The notes: generated from the sequence alone by a model not told the origin. Shown: positions 53,875-62,293, counted from the first letter of the stretch. The stretch: DNA of 64,000 nt from Kiritimatiellota bacterium B12222 (GCA_029719485.1 CP120722.1:3844001-3908000), one strand, 5' to 3'. Made by a program: numbers and translations.

Positions 53875-55035
53875 ATGCCCGATCAATTCAATAGAAATAG
53901 ACTGAAAACCGCCCACCGGGTTGTGATCAAATTCGGTACCCGTGTACTGGTAGACTCACGTGGCAGACCCAACCCCGTACGGATTCAAGCCATTGTAGAC
54001 CAAGTTGCCGACTTGGTGAAAGCAGGTCGCGAAGTGGTTATCGTCTCTTCTGGTGCTGTCGGCGCCGGCTTAGATCCCCTAGGATTTGCCAAACGTCCCG
54101 ACGACTTAATGTCGCTACAAATGGCTGCCGCCGTAGGTCAAACCTACCTCATGCGCATGTACAGCGAACGTTTTGAGGAAAAAGGCATCGCCGTCGGTCA
54201 GGTCTTGCTCAACCACGACGATCTCAAACAACGCAATCGACATTTGAACGCCCGCAATGCCCTCTTAGGTCTGCTGCGCAAGGGTCTGGTCCCCATCGTC
54301 AACGAAAACGACGTGGTCTCTGTGGATGAAATTCGCTTGGGTGACAATGATTACTTGGCATCCCTGGTTGCCGTTTTGGTCGACGCAGATGCACTGCTGC
54401 TCTGCACCTCCGTAAATGGCCTCCGCGCCCCTCTTTCAGAAACCCGCACCAAACGCATCCCCTATTTATCCAAAATCGGGCCTAAAGAATTAGCCCTGGT
54501 AGGTGGCAAAGGTTCCGAACTCTCCACAGGCGGCATGGCCACCAAGTTGGGAGCCGCCCAAATGGCCAATAAAGCTGGGGCCGTTTCGTTGATTTTAGAT
54601 GGACGCAAATCCGACGCCCTCACCCGTGCACTCAATGGTGAAGACTTGGGAACCTGCATCGGCCAAATCGATGACCGAGGGCGCATTAAAGGCAAACGCA
54701 AACACTGGATTGCCTTCTTCCACAAGCCCAGTGGCAAAGTGACCATTGACGCCGGCGCCGAAAAAGCCCTCCTCTACAAAGGCAAAAGCTTATTGCCCGC
54801 TGGAGTGACAGCCGTTGAAGGTCAGTTCTCCACCGGAGCAGTGGTTGAAATACATAACGCCCAAAATGAATGGATCGCGAGTGGCCTTACCGAATTTAAC
54901 GCTGAAGATATTAGACTGATACAAGGAAAAAAATCCAATCGAATACTCGAAATACTTGGCCCCGCTGTCTCGACAGAAGTGGTACATAGGGATAACCTTG
55001 TCCTCTTGACTGAAAAGGAAAATGATCATGATTAA
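53875..55035 (+). CDS. proB: Glutamate 5-kinase
   Basis: ProB phosphorylates glutamate in the first step of proline synthesis. RVVIKFGTRVLVDSRGRP, EVVIVSSGAVGAGLDPLG, VPIVNENDVVSVDEIRLGDN and GTGGMATK-like (STGGMATKLGAAQMANKAG) are the amino-acid kinase motifs. Residues from about 280 form the C-terminal PUA domain (SGKVTIDAGAEKALLYKGKS). Its 3' end overlaps the next gene. Confidence 0.96.
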   Translation: MPDQFNRNRLKTAHRVVIKFGTRVLVDSRGRPNPVRIQAIVDQVADLVKAGREVVIVSSGAVGAGLDPLGFAKRPDDLMSLQMAAAVGQTYLMRMYSERFEEKGIAVGQVLLNHDDLKQRNRHLNARNALLGLLRKGLVPIVNENDVVSVDEIRLGDNDYLASLVAVLVDADALLLCTSVNGLRAPLSETRTKRIPYLSKIGPKELALVGGKGSELSTGGMATKLGAAQMANKAGAVSLILDGRKSDALTRALNGEDLGTCIGQIDDRGRIKGKRKHWIAFFHKPSGKVTIDAGAEKALLYKGKSLLPAGVTAVEGQFSTGAVVEIHNAQNEWIASGLTEFNAEDIRLIQGKKSNRILEILGPAVSTEVVHRDNLVLLTEKENDHD

Positions 55036-56281
55036 AAAAAGCGAAATCCTCGTAATGGGTGAACAAGCCAAAAAAGCCTCCATGGGCTTGGCCAAACTGA
55101 GTTCACGCAAAAAAAATACTATTTTAGAAGCCATGGCCGATGAACTGGATGCGCGCCGTAAAGAAATTCAAGCCGCCAACCAGATTGACCTCCAAGAAGG
55201 TAAAAAAAATGGATTGAGCGATGCCATGCTGGATCGATTGGAACTTACTGACGAACGCTACACCTCCATGGTAAAAGGCATTCTCGACGTTATAGCCCTC
55301 AAAGATCCTGTCGGGGATGTCATGAGCACCTGGGTACGTCCCAACGGCCTGGAAATCCGCAAAGTCCGCGTTCCCATCGGCGTAATTGGCATTATTTTTG
55401 AATCCCGTCCCAACGTGACCGTCGACGCCGCCGTGCTTTGTTTCAAATCATCCAATGCCACCATTTTACGTGGTGGAAAAGAAGCGATTCACAGTAACCG
55501 TGCTTTGGCCCAAGCCATTCAAGAAGGCGGAGAAAAGAAAGGACTTCCCCCCAATGCCATTCAATTGGTGCAAACCACCAACCGCTCTGCTGTCAAAGAA
55601 TTGGTTCAGCTGGAAGGGCTCGTGGATTTGGTCATTCCCCGCGGAGGCGAAAGCTTGATTCGGGCCGTGGTTGAAGACGCACGCGTTCCTGTCATCAAAC
55701 ACTACAAAGGCATTTGCCATATTTATGTCGATAAAACCGCTGATTTACCTTTGGCCGTCGACATCGTGGACAACGCCAAAACTCAACGTCCCGGCGTTTG
55801 CAATGCCGTGGAAACCGTTTTGGTTCATGAAGATGTCGCCGTTGAATTTTTGCCCATGTTAGCCAATCGACTGATTTCTAAAAAAGTGGAAATCCGTGGA
55901 GACGCCGCGACTTGCGAAAATATTCCAGAAGCCACTCCCGCGACCGAAGCCGATTGGGGCGAAGAGTATTTAGACCTCATTCTGTCGATCCGAGTGGTTC
56001 CCTCCGTCGATGACGCCATCGAACACATCAATCACTACGGATCCAAACACTCCGATGCGATTTTGACGGAATCCGAATCCGCGAAGAAGAAATTCCTGCA
56101 GGAAGTCGATACCTCAACAGTATATGTAAATGCGAGCACTCGCTTCACCGACGGCAATGAATTTGGGTTAGGAGCCGAAATTGGGATCAGTACCGATAAA
56201 CTCCACGCTCGTGGCCCCATGGGGCTCGAAGAGTTGACCACCTACAAATTCCAAGTCCTCGGCACCGGACAAATTCGCTAA
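55028..56281 (+). CDS. proA: Gamma-glutamyl phosphate reductase
   Basis: ProA reduces glutamyl phosphate with NADPH. VPIGVIGIIFESRPNVTVDA, SNATILRGGKEAIHSN and IPRGGESLIRAVVEDARVPV are typical. The catalytic Cys is in RPGVCNAVETVLVHEDVA, and GAEIGISTDKLHARGPMG closes the domain. I prefer the ATG at 55028, eight bases after AGGA; the ATG at 55022 is also possible. Both start inside proB, so the two are coupled. Confidence 0.95.
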   Translation: MIKKSEILVMGEQAKKASMGLAKLSSRKKNTILEAMADELDARRKEIQAANQIDLQEGKKNGLSDAMLDRLELTDERYTSMVKGILDVIALKDPVGDVMSTWVRPNGLEIRKVRVPIGVIGIIFESRPNVTVDAAVLCFKSSNATILRGGKEAIHSNRALAQAIQEGGEKKGLPPNAIQLVQTTNRSAVKELVQLEGLVDLVIPRGGESLIRAVVEDARVPVIKHYKGICHIYVDKTADLPLAVDIVDNAKTQRPGVCNAVETVLVHEDVAVEFLPMLANRLISKKVEIRGDAATCENIPEATPATEADWGEEYLDLILSIRVVPSVDDAIEHINHYGSKHSDAILTESESAKKKFLQEVDTSTVYVNASTRFTDGNEFGLGAEIGISTDKLHARGPMGLEELTTYKFQVLGTGQIR

Positions 56282-56294
56282 GAGAAGAAAAGGC

Positions 56295-56364
56295 GAACGT
56301 CCAACATTCAACATCGAACGCCCAACCAAAAACGTCGATGTTCAATGTTGAGCGTTCAATGTTC
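56295..56364. repeat. Hairpin of inverted heptamer arrays
   Basis: The left arm reads as tandem 7-mers (GAACGTC, CAACATT, CAACATC, GAACGCC) at 56295-56322. The right arm, read on the minus strand, gives GAACATT, GAACGCT, CAACATT, GAACATC at 56364-56337. All fit the pattern [CG]AAC[AG][CT][CT]. The arms can pair around a short A-rich loop. It sits between the convergent proA and the first toroid gene, where it could end or protect both transcripts. Confidence 0.75.
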
Positions 56365-56421
56365 GATCCCCCCTTTCAGTACCTTAGTCTTCTTTCTCCC
56401 TTCAAAACTTCGTGGAGAAAA

Positions 56422-57909
56422 TCATATTTCAAAACCAACCTCTTCCGCGACGTCGACAGGGCTGGGGTCTTCTAACCGTTCCATCATCGAAGGCAAAATC
56501 CGTCGATAGGGTGTCATCAGACTCAGTGCGCCTAAGGTGGTGTTCAACAGCGCGCCCTGTTGCTTTCCTTTCTCAGTATACCCCGGCCAATGTCCGTCCG
56601 CCTCTTGATTTTCAGACAGGGCTTTGACCATATACTGCGTATAGCGCTTGAAGCTTTTGCTTTCAGGATTGCTCTCATAAAATGCTTGGACCGTGTAGTA
56701 CCACAACATCAGCTCACCCCCATGTTCTTCACTCTTCACTGCCGCGCCCCAGTGGGGGAGCTGATCCCTTTCGGCACACTGCGAAATGTATTTTAAACTT
56801 TCGCGAATTTCCGATCCTCCTGTTCTCCCGGTCAGGCACAAGCCCAACGTACCCGCTGAAGAAATGATGCGCCGCGGAGCCCCTACCCGCTCATTGCTGA
56901 CTGTGTAGGTAAATCCCCTGCCTCCTGAAGGCAATAGTTTCGACCCCAACAACATCCCGTCCATTGCCCGTTGCAAAGCCAACTCAGCCTCGGGTCCTGC
57001 CGCACCCGAAGCAACAACCGCCTTCAGAGCCTGCACATGCCAGGCCCCCAACGACAAATCATTTCGATTTTCATGCTTATAGTCATAATCAAATCCACCA
57101 TTGCTCATCTGGCCTCTCACCAATGCTGCTGCCGCGCGTGCTACCGGATATCTCAGTAAAGGATTCTCCGTCATATGATACGCTTCGGCCATGGCATACG
57201 TGGCAATCGCATGACCATATGCGGTATGACTGCCCGCCGGTTGAAACAAACCTTGTTCATCCTGATTTTCCACCAAAAACCGAATCCCCTTGGCCACCGT
57301 TTCCCCATATTCCTGCGAAGAAGGTGTCGCGCCATCGGCTAAAAAGGTCAACAAAGCCAACCCTGTATACCCTGCGTTCACCCCTCCCCCCGTCACATCC
57401 CCATGCTTGGACCAACCACCGTTCTCATGCTGATGCGCAACCAACCACTGCAGGGCTTTTTCAACCGCTTCCGACGACGCCCCCACCGTTTCAGGCGTCG
57501 CCTGGGTCAGAATTTGTATTTTCATTTTTTCAAATACACCCGACCCAATCCCCTCTTGAAAAAGCACACCCACATTTGTGGTCACCAAAGCAGGCAAGTT
57601 CTCAGGAGCCGTGGAGGCCGGCTCCTGAAAGTCTGAATCAAGTTTAGGAATCATCGGCTCTAAATCAGGCAAGGTGCACCCCGTCTCCCACGCCTCAACC
57701 GGGTCCGAAATCTCAGGCGGAAAATCTTCAGGAGTGAAAACCTCCTCCATCGCCGATTCTTTGTACGCGGTGATCACATGTATCTGATCATCCTTTCCCT
57801 TCTCTTGATGGGCCCACAGCAGCAATGCTAAAAACAACACCAAGTTGAGCACAAAAGAAAATGCAATACTTGAGACATGAGCGACGCGGTTTGACTGTTC
57901 AATCTTCAT
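56422..57909 (-). CDS. Membrane-anchored prenyltransferase/squalene-cyclase repeat protein, paralogue A
   Basis: A 495-residue protein. Residues 13-33 (SIAFSFVLNLVLFLALLLWA) form one membrane helix with a TonB-like short cytoplasmic start, followed by an acidic, proline-rich linker. From about 165 the alpha/alpha-toroid repeats begin: VEKALQWLVAHQHENGGWS, GYTGLALLTFLADG, GIRFLVENQDEQGLFQPAGS, GGFDYDYKHENRNDLSLGAW and SSAGTLGLCLTGRTGG. The DxDD acid of squalene-hopene cyclase is not present, so enzyme activity is doubtful. The C-terminus ends GFEI. It is the most diverged of three tandem paralogues. AGGAGG precedes the ATG. Confidence 0.82.
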   Translation of the reverse strand: MKIEQSNRVAHVSSIAFSFVLNLVLFLALLLWAHQEKGKDDQIHVITAYKESAMEEVFTPEDFPPEISDPVEAWETGCTLPDLEPMIPKLDSDFQEPASTAPENLPALVTTNVGVLFQEGIGSGVFEKMKIQILTQATPETVGASSEAVEKALQWLVAHQHENGGWSKHGDVTGGGVNAGYTGLALLTFLADGATPSSQEYGETVAKGIRFLVENQDEQGLFQPAGSHTAYGHAIATYAMAEAYHMTENPLLRYPVARAAAALVRGQMSNGGFDYDYKHENRNDLSLGAWHVQALKAVVASGAAGPEAELALQRAMDGMLLGSKLLPSGGRGFTYTVSNERVGAPRRIISSAGTLGLCLTGRTGGSEIRESLKYISQCAERDQLPHWGAAVKSEEHGGELMLWYYTVQAFYESNPESKSFKRYTQYMVKALSENQEADGHWPGYTEKGKQQGALLNTTLGALSLMTPYRRILPSMMERLEDPSPVDVAEEVGFEI

Positions 57910-57939
57910 GGGTAATCCTCCTGTTTGATTTCGAAAGAG

Positions 57940-57968
57940 AACCTACGCTGAAGCCCAAAAAAGGTTTA
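57940..57968 (-). promoter_or_regulatory. Promoter-like element of toroid gene A
   Basis: On the minus strand TAAACC (57968-57963) is followed after 17 bases by TAGGTT (57945-57940), 30 bases before the ATG. It aligns with the elements of the two paralogues, including the preceding CC. Confidence 0.5.
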
Positions 57969-57979
57969 GGGTTAATATG

Positions 57980-58017
57980 AAAAAAGGCCAGACTTTAAAT
58001 TTAAAGCCCGGCCTTTT
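57980..58017 (-). terminator. Rho-independent terminator of toroid gene B
   Basis: On the minus strand GGCCGGGCTTTAAA pairs with TTTAAAGTCTGGCC (two G-U pairs) and is followed by a T-run. It starts about 20 bases after the stop of the gene at 58038. Confidence 0.85.
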
Positions 58018-58037
58018 GAATTGAAGTGAATCAACGA

Positions 58038-59552
58038 TTAGATTTCGAATCCAATATCTCCATCATCTTCGTCCACGTCAAATGTAGCTTCAGCAGGTTT
58101 GATGTTGTCCGCCTGCGTGGTGGGCAAATAGCGGTAATACACCATCAAGCCCAGAGCCGCCAACGACGTGTTAAATACGGGGCCCTGTTTCTTCCCATTT
58201 TCTGTGTAGCAATCCCAATGTCCATCTTCGGCTTGGTTTTGTGCGAGAGCTTTCACCATGGATGCCATATAGCGGGTGAAGTTTTTACCGTCAGGATTTT
58301 CCTGGAAGAAGGCCTGCACGGTGTAATACCACAACATGATCTCACCACCGTAAGTCGATGACCCAGCCGATTTCAGATTCCCCCATTGAGGTAAGAGATC
58401 CGAGTTGGTAAAGCGCTCAATATATTTAAGCGCTTGACGGGCTTCTTTACTTTTTGATCTACCAGACAAATATAACCCTAAGGTACCCGCAGAAGAAAGA
58501 ATGGGATGGTTACCATTCCCCAGCTTACCTGCATTGTTAACCGTATAGGCAAAAGACCTCGCACCATCAGAATTCACAGAAGAGCCAAAAACCATTCCAT
58601 CCATGGCATGTTGAAAATACTTTTTCACTTCGGGATCATCATGCAACGCAATCGAAGATGCTTTCAACGCTTGTACATGCCAAGCACCTACAGATACATC
58701 ATTTCGGTTTTCCTTTTTATACTCATAGTCATAGCCCCCATTTTCCATCTGACCATCCATAATCACCTTCACCCCGCGTTGCAGCGGTTCACGTAGCAAG
58801 ATGGTATCCGTCATCGTGTAGGCCTCAGCCATGGCATAAGTAGCCATCGCATGTCCGTAAACGGTATGACCTCCGGCAGGACGAAACACCCCTTTGGAAT
58901 CTTGATTTTCAACTAAAAAACGCAGTCCTCGTGAGACTGTGTCACCAAATTCAAGTGAGGCAGGAGTTTCACCGTGTGCGAGAAAAGCAAGCAAGGCCAA
59001 TCCCGTATAGCCTACATTCCCTCTAGACTTGGTCCCTTGTTTATTCCATGATCCATCTGCGGCTTGATGATCCCGCAACCACTCGAGGGACTTCATTACC
59101 GCAGGTTCTGAAAACTTTTCTAATCCACGGCCATAACGTGCAGCCGCAGCTTGACGTGCTCGTGGCGTGCGTCCCACCAATAATCCCGTCATCACCACCG
59201 GACTCGAAACATCCGACATCAAGTCAGACAAACTACTTACATCCGTATTCGTGACATCCGCAACCGCTTCGGTTTCCTGTTCAAATTGCGTGTCCATCGG
59301 GGTGTCTAAGGTAAAATCCACCAATTCATCGAGGTCGTCAGGCTCCTGAACCTCCTCCACGATTTCCTCTTCCAATTCTTCAATATCTTCCTGGTTCACG
59401 GGATCAATGACCATCACGGTGGTCGTGTCCCGCTCCATGCCACTGGATAAGGTAATAAAGGTAAACAAGCCGACCACCAACAGCGCATTCAAGATCACAG
59501 AGATCAATACACTGGAGGTATGGGCTAATTTGAGCGATTTTTCTACTTTCAT
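58038..59552 (-). CDS. Membrane-anchored prenyltransferase/squalene-cyclase repeat protein, paralogue B
   Basis: A 504-residue protein. One membrane helix (VLISVILNALLVVGLFTFI, about 15-34) follows a ten-residue cytoplasmic start. Then comes an extremely acidic linker (EDIEELEEEIVEEVQEP) and a region TGLLVGRTPRARQAAAARYG. The toroid repeats run from about 153: VMKSLEWLRDHQAADGSWN, GYTGLALLAFLAHGETPAS, GLRFLVENQDSKGVFRPAGG, GGYDYEYKKENRNDVSVGAW and SSAGTLGLYLSG. No DxDD motif is seen. The end is acidic and terminates GFEI. It has its own promoter-like element and terminator. A periplasmic scaffold or binding role is inferred. Confidence 0.83.
   Translation of the reverse strand: MKVEKSLKLAHTSSVLISVILNALLVVGLFTFITLSSGMERDTTTVMVIDPVNQEDIEELEEEIVEEVQEPDDLDELVDFTLDTPMDTQFEQETEAVADVTNTDVSSLSDLMSDVSSPVVMTGLLVGRTPRARQAAAARYGRGLEKFSEPAVMKSLEWLRDHQAADGSWNKQGTKSRGNVGYTGLALLAFLAHGETPASLEFGDTVSRGLRFLVENQDSKGVFRPAGGHTVYGHAMATYAMAEAYTMTDTILLREPLQRGVKVIMDGQMENGGYDYEYKKENRNDVSVGAWHVQALKASSIALHDDPEVKKYFQHAMDGMVFGSSVNSDGARSFAYTVNNAGKLGNGNHPILSSAGTLGLYLSGRSKSKEARQALKYIERFTNSDLLPQWGNLKSAGSSTYGGEIMLWYYTVQAFFQENPDGKNFTRYMASMVKALAQNQAEDGHWDCYTENGKKQGPVFNTSLAALGLMVYYRYLPTTQADNIKPAEATFDVDEDDGDIGFEI
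59094..59552 (-). repeat. Duplicated 5' segment (copy in paralogue B)
   Basis: The first 153 codons of paralogues B and C encode the same protein apart from three early residues. In about 300 bases lined up by eye there are roughly a dozen differences, mostly at third positions. The partner copy is at 60691-61149. Confidence 0.85.
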
Positions 59553-59587
59553 GACTAAAGGTCTCCACAGTTTTTTAAAGTGGAGGC

Positions 59588-59616
59588 AATATAGTCATCC
59601 CACAAAAATAAGTTTA
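59588..59616 (-). promoter_or_regulatory. Promoter-like element of toroid gene B
   Basis: TAAACT (59616-59611) and TATATT (59593-59588) on the minus strand are 17 bases apart, 35 bases before the ATG. The element matches the one before paralogue C in both hexamers and spacing. Confidence 0.6.
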
Positions 59617-59640
59617 GGATTAAATTCAAAAAAAAGTGAA

Positions 59641-61149
59641 TTAAATATCAAAGCTAAACTCATCTTCCTCTTCTTCGACCTCAATATCCACTGGCGCCGC
59701 TTGCTGAACATTGCTCGCTTGGGTCGTGGGTAAATAGCGATAATAGACCATTAACCCTAGCGCCGCCAGCGTGGTATGAAAAACAGGACCTTGTTTTCCA
59801 CCTTCTGAATAACACAGCCAATGCCCATCATCGGCTTGATTTTCGGTCAACGCTTTAACCATGGACGGCATATACCGGCGAAAATTTTTGCCATCAGGGT
59901 CTTCTTGGAAAAATGCCTGCACCGTGTAGTACCACAGCATAATATGACCTCCTCCACCGAATTCAGGATTTCGTCCCCACTGGGGTAATTTTTCGGAACT
60001 CGTAAACTGTTCAATATAATCGAGAGACTCCTTCGCCTCTTTGGATTTCCCTCTTCCGGTCAAATGAAGCCCCAACGTTCCTGCTGAACTCAAAATAGGT
60101 CGAGGACTTCCCACATTTCCACCATTATTACTGACCGTATAAGTATATCCCCGGCCTTGTTCCCGTAGTTTGGACCCCATCAGCATTCCGTCCATGGCCG
60201 AATTCATATACTTCTTGATCTCTTTATTTTCAGGCAACGCAATCGCCGCCGCTTTTAAGGACTGCACATGCCAAGCACCGACCGAGAGGTCATTCCGGTT
60301 CTCCTTTCTATAATCATAATCATATCCGCCATTGGGCATTTGACCCTTAATCATCACCTGCACCGCACGTTCTAAAGGTTCGCGCAATAAAATATTATCC
60401 GTCATGGTATAGGATTCAGCTAAGGCATAGGTCCCAATGGCATGACCATATGAGGTATGCGCTCCAGCCGGCCTCAAAGTACCATCAGGCTTTTGATTTT
60501 CTACCAAAAACCGAATGGCTTTGGCTACTGTGGGACCAAACTCAGCCGAAGCAGGAGTTTCTCCATGCGCTAAAAACGTCAACAAAGCCAATCCGGTGTA
60601 TCCCGTATTCCCTTCGTTATTTCTCACGGTCCCATTTTTATTCCATGATCCGTTGGGAGCTTGATGATCCCGTAGCCACTCGAGGGCCTCCATCACCGCA
60701 GGTTCAGAGAACTTTTCTAATCCACGGCCATATCGTGCAGCCGCAGCTTGACGTGCACGTGGCGTGCGTCCCACCAATAATCCCGTCATTACCACCGGAC
60801 TCGAAACATCCGACATCAAGTCAGACAAACTACTTACATCCGTATTCGTAACATCCGCAACCGCTTCGGTCTCCTGCTCAAATTGCGTATCCATCGGAGT
60901 GTCTAAGGTAAAATCCACCAATTCATCGAGATCGTCAGGCTCCTGAACCTCCTCCACGATTTCTTCTTCCAATTCTTCAATATCTTCCTGATTCACCGGA
61001 TCAATGACCATCACAGTCGTTGTATCCCGTTCCATGCCACTGGATAAGGTAATAAAGGTAAACAAACCTACCACCAATAATCCATTTAAAATGATAGAGA
61101 TCAGAACACTAGAGGTATGAGCTAATTTAAGCGATTTTGCGACTTTCAT
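59641..61149 (-). CDS. Membrane-anchored prenyltransferase/squalene-cyclase repeat protein, paralogue C
   Basis: A 502-residue protein; I start at MKVAKSLKLAHTSS (61149), matching paralogue B, and not at 61230. Residues 24-153 are identical to paralogue B, while the toroid part (ALEWLRDHQAPNGSWNKNG, AIRFLVENQKPDGTLRPAG, GGYDYDYRKENRNDLSVGAW, SSAGTLGLHLTGRGKSKEA) differs at about a third of positions. The DxDD acid is lacking. The C-terminus is very acidic (DIEVEEEEDEFSFDI). It is preceded by the shared promoter-like element and probably has the same membrane topology. Confidence 0.83.
   Translation of the reverse strand: MKVAKSLKLAHTSSVLISIILNGLLVVGLFTFITLSSGMERDTTTVMVIDPVNQEDIEELEEEIVEEVQEPDDLDELVDFTLDTPMDTQFEQETEAVADVTNTDVSSLSDLMSDVSSPVVMTGLLVGRTPRARQAAAARYGRGLEKFSEPAVMEALEWLRDHQAPNGSWNKNGTVRNNEGNTGYTGLALLTFLAHGETPASAEFGPTVAKAIRFLVENQKPDGTLRPAGAHTSYGHAIGTYALAESYTMTDNILLREPLERAVQVMIKGQMPNGGYDYDYRKENRNDLSVGAWHVQSLKAAAIALPENKEIKKYMNSAMDGMLMGSKLREQGRGYTYTVSNNGGNVGSPRPILSSAGTLGLHLTGRGKSKEAKESLDYIEQFTSSEKLPQWGRNPEFGGGGHIMLWYYTVQAFFQEDPDGKNFRRYMPSMVKALTENQADDGHWLCYSEGGKQGPVFHTTLAALGLMVYYRYLPTTQASNVQQAAPVDIEVEEEEDEFSFDI
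60691..61149 (-). repeat. Duplicated 5' segment (copy in paralogue C)
   Basis: Partner of the segment at 59094-59552. Identity falls sharply after codon 153, at the start of the toroid repeats. Confidence 0.85.
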
Positions 61150-61188
61150 AAGAGAGGAAGACTCCACAGGATTATTTAAAGAGAGAAC

Positions 61189-61217
61189 AATATATCCCCT
61201 ACACCATGAGAAGTTTA
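61189..61217 (-). promoter_or_regulatory. Promoter-like element of toroid gene C
   Basis: TAAACT (61217-61212) and TATATT (61194-61189) on the minus strand with a 17-base spacer, 39 bases before the ATG. Confidence 0.6.
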
Positions 61218-61437
61218 GACTAAAACCCAAAAAAATTTAATTTATTTAAGTTTCGCCCATATCATGCTCCAAACATATGCGCATCCTTTTATAAAAGGAC
61301 ATTCCGAATTCTATCCCTTTCAAGCCCTCCTATAGGCATTGCACCCCATTCCTTTCCGAACGAAAAAGGAATACCTCTACCATATTGTAAATTTCGCCCT
61401 TTTGGCAAAAAAAGGGGTGAGTTTTTCCGTTATTTAT
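61218..61437. other. Divergent intergenic stretch before sdhC
   Basis: No gene is seen. It holds a small stem ATTCCTTT/AAAGGAAT (61348-61355 with 61365-61372) and a second stem CCCTTTT/AAAAGGG (61397-61403 with 61410-61416). Neither has a proper T-run on the plus strand. Confidence 0.45.
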
Positions 61438-61465
61438 TTGTCAATCAGGCTTCGCTTCGTAATGT
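61438..61465 (+). promoter_or_regulatory. Candidate promoter of the sdh operon
   Basis: TTGTCA (61438-61443) and TAATGT (61460-61465) are 16 bases apart. The sdhC ATG follows at 61500, with AAGGAAG ten bases before it. Confidence 0.55.
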
Positions 61466-61499
61466 GCGGTGTCCAATTTTTTAAAAGGAAGCTTACCTC

Positions 61500-62270
61500 A
61501 TGACGTTATTGAAAGAACCGCAGATCTCTTCTGTATGTAAAAAACTTTTAACCGGAATCACCGGTTTATCCCTGGTCCTCTTTTTAGTGGCCCATTTAAT
61601 CGGAAACCTTACCCTCTTCGCAGGTCCAGACGTATTTAATGCCTACGCCCAATTCCTTCACCATTTCATGCATGGGATGTTCATTCGTATTGCAGAAATT
61701 GGCCTCATGGGATTCTTTGCATTGCATATTTGGTCCGCACTGAGTGTACAACGTAGCAAAAAACGTGCGCGGCCTACAGGCTACGAAGTGAATAGCTATG
61801 CAGGGGGACCCAGCAAAAAAACGTTTCACTCCATGTATATGGCCGTAAGCGGTATTTTGATTCTCGTGTTCGTGATCATCCACTTAATCAACTTTAAATA
61901 TGCAGACCATGAAATTGTGGGCACCATGACCATGGAAAATGGCATCGAAGTCACCAATGTCTATAAATTGGTCGTAAACACCTTCCAAGGTAACTTCGGT
62001 TTGGTGCTTCTCTATATGGCAGCCATGGGCGCGCTTTGCTCTCATTTGATGCACGGTATTTGGAGTGCGATTCAAAGCCTCGGCCTCACCCGCCCTGCCA
62101 CCATTCCTTATTTGAATTTGGTAGGGATGGCCATTGCAATCGCCTTGGCCGTGGGATTCTTCCTGCTCCCCCTCCTCATCTTTATGATGCGGGGCACCTT
62201 TGATCCCAATGCTGTACCCGACTACAGTTCACACGCCCGTCTGCTCCTCGCTCCTTGGATGCTAGGTTAA
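61500..62270 (+). CDS. sdhC: Succinate dehydrogenase cytochrome b subunit (b558 type)
   Basis: A 256-residue membrane subunit with five hydrophobic spans: TGLSLVLFLVAHLIGNLTLF, IAEIGLMGFFALHIWSAL, MYMAVSGILILVFVIIHLIN, FGLVLLYMAAMGALCSHLMH and LVGMAIAIALAVGFFLLPLL. His residues in the first four spans (VAHLIGN, LHIW, IHLIN, SHLMHG) are placed to bind two haems. It anchors the flavoprotein and exchanges electrons with menaquinone, whose synthesis genes are in this window. sdhA starts 24 bases downstream. Confidence 0.93.
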   Translation: MTLLKEPQISSVCKKLLTGITGLSLVLFLVAHLIGNLTLFAGPDVFNAYAQFLHHFMHGMFIRIAEIGLMGFFALHIWSALSVQRSKKRARPTGYEVNSYAGGPSKKTFHSMYMAVSGILILVFVIIHLINFKYADHEIVGTMTMENGIEVTNVYKLVVNTFQGNFGLVLLYMAAMGALCSHLMHGIWSAIQSLGLTRPATIPYLNLVGMAIAIALAVGFFLLPLLIFMMRGTFDPNAVPDYSSHARLLLAPWMLG

Positions 62271-62293
62271 TCGCTTTTTATTAAGGTTAAAAC

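Noticed and set aside
59094-61149. Duplicated 5' segments as an assembly artefact
   Set aside because: The copies differ by scattered third-position changes and have different downstream halves and promoters, so they are more likely true paralogues, although long reads would confirm this.
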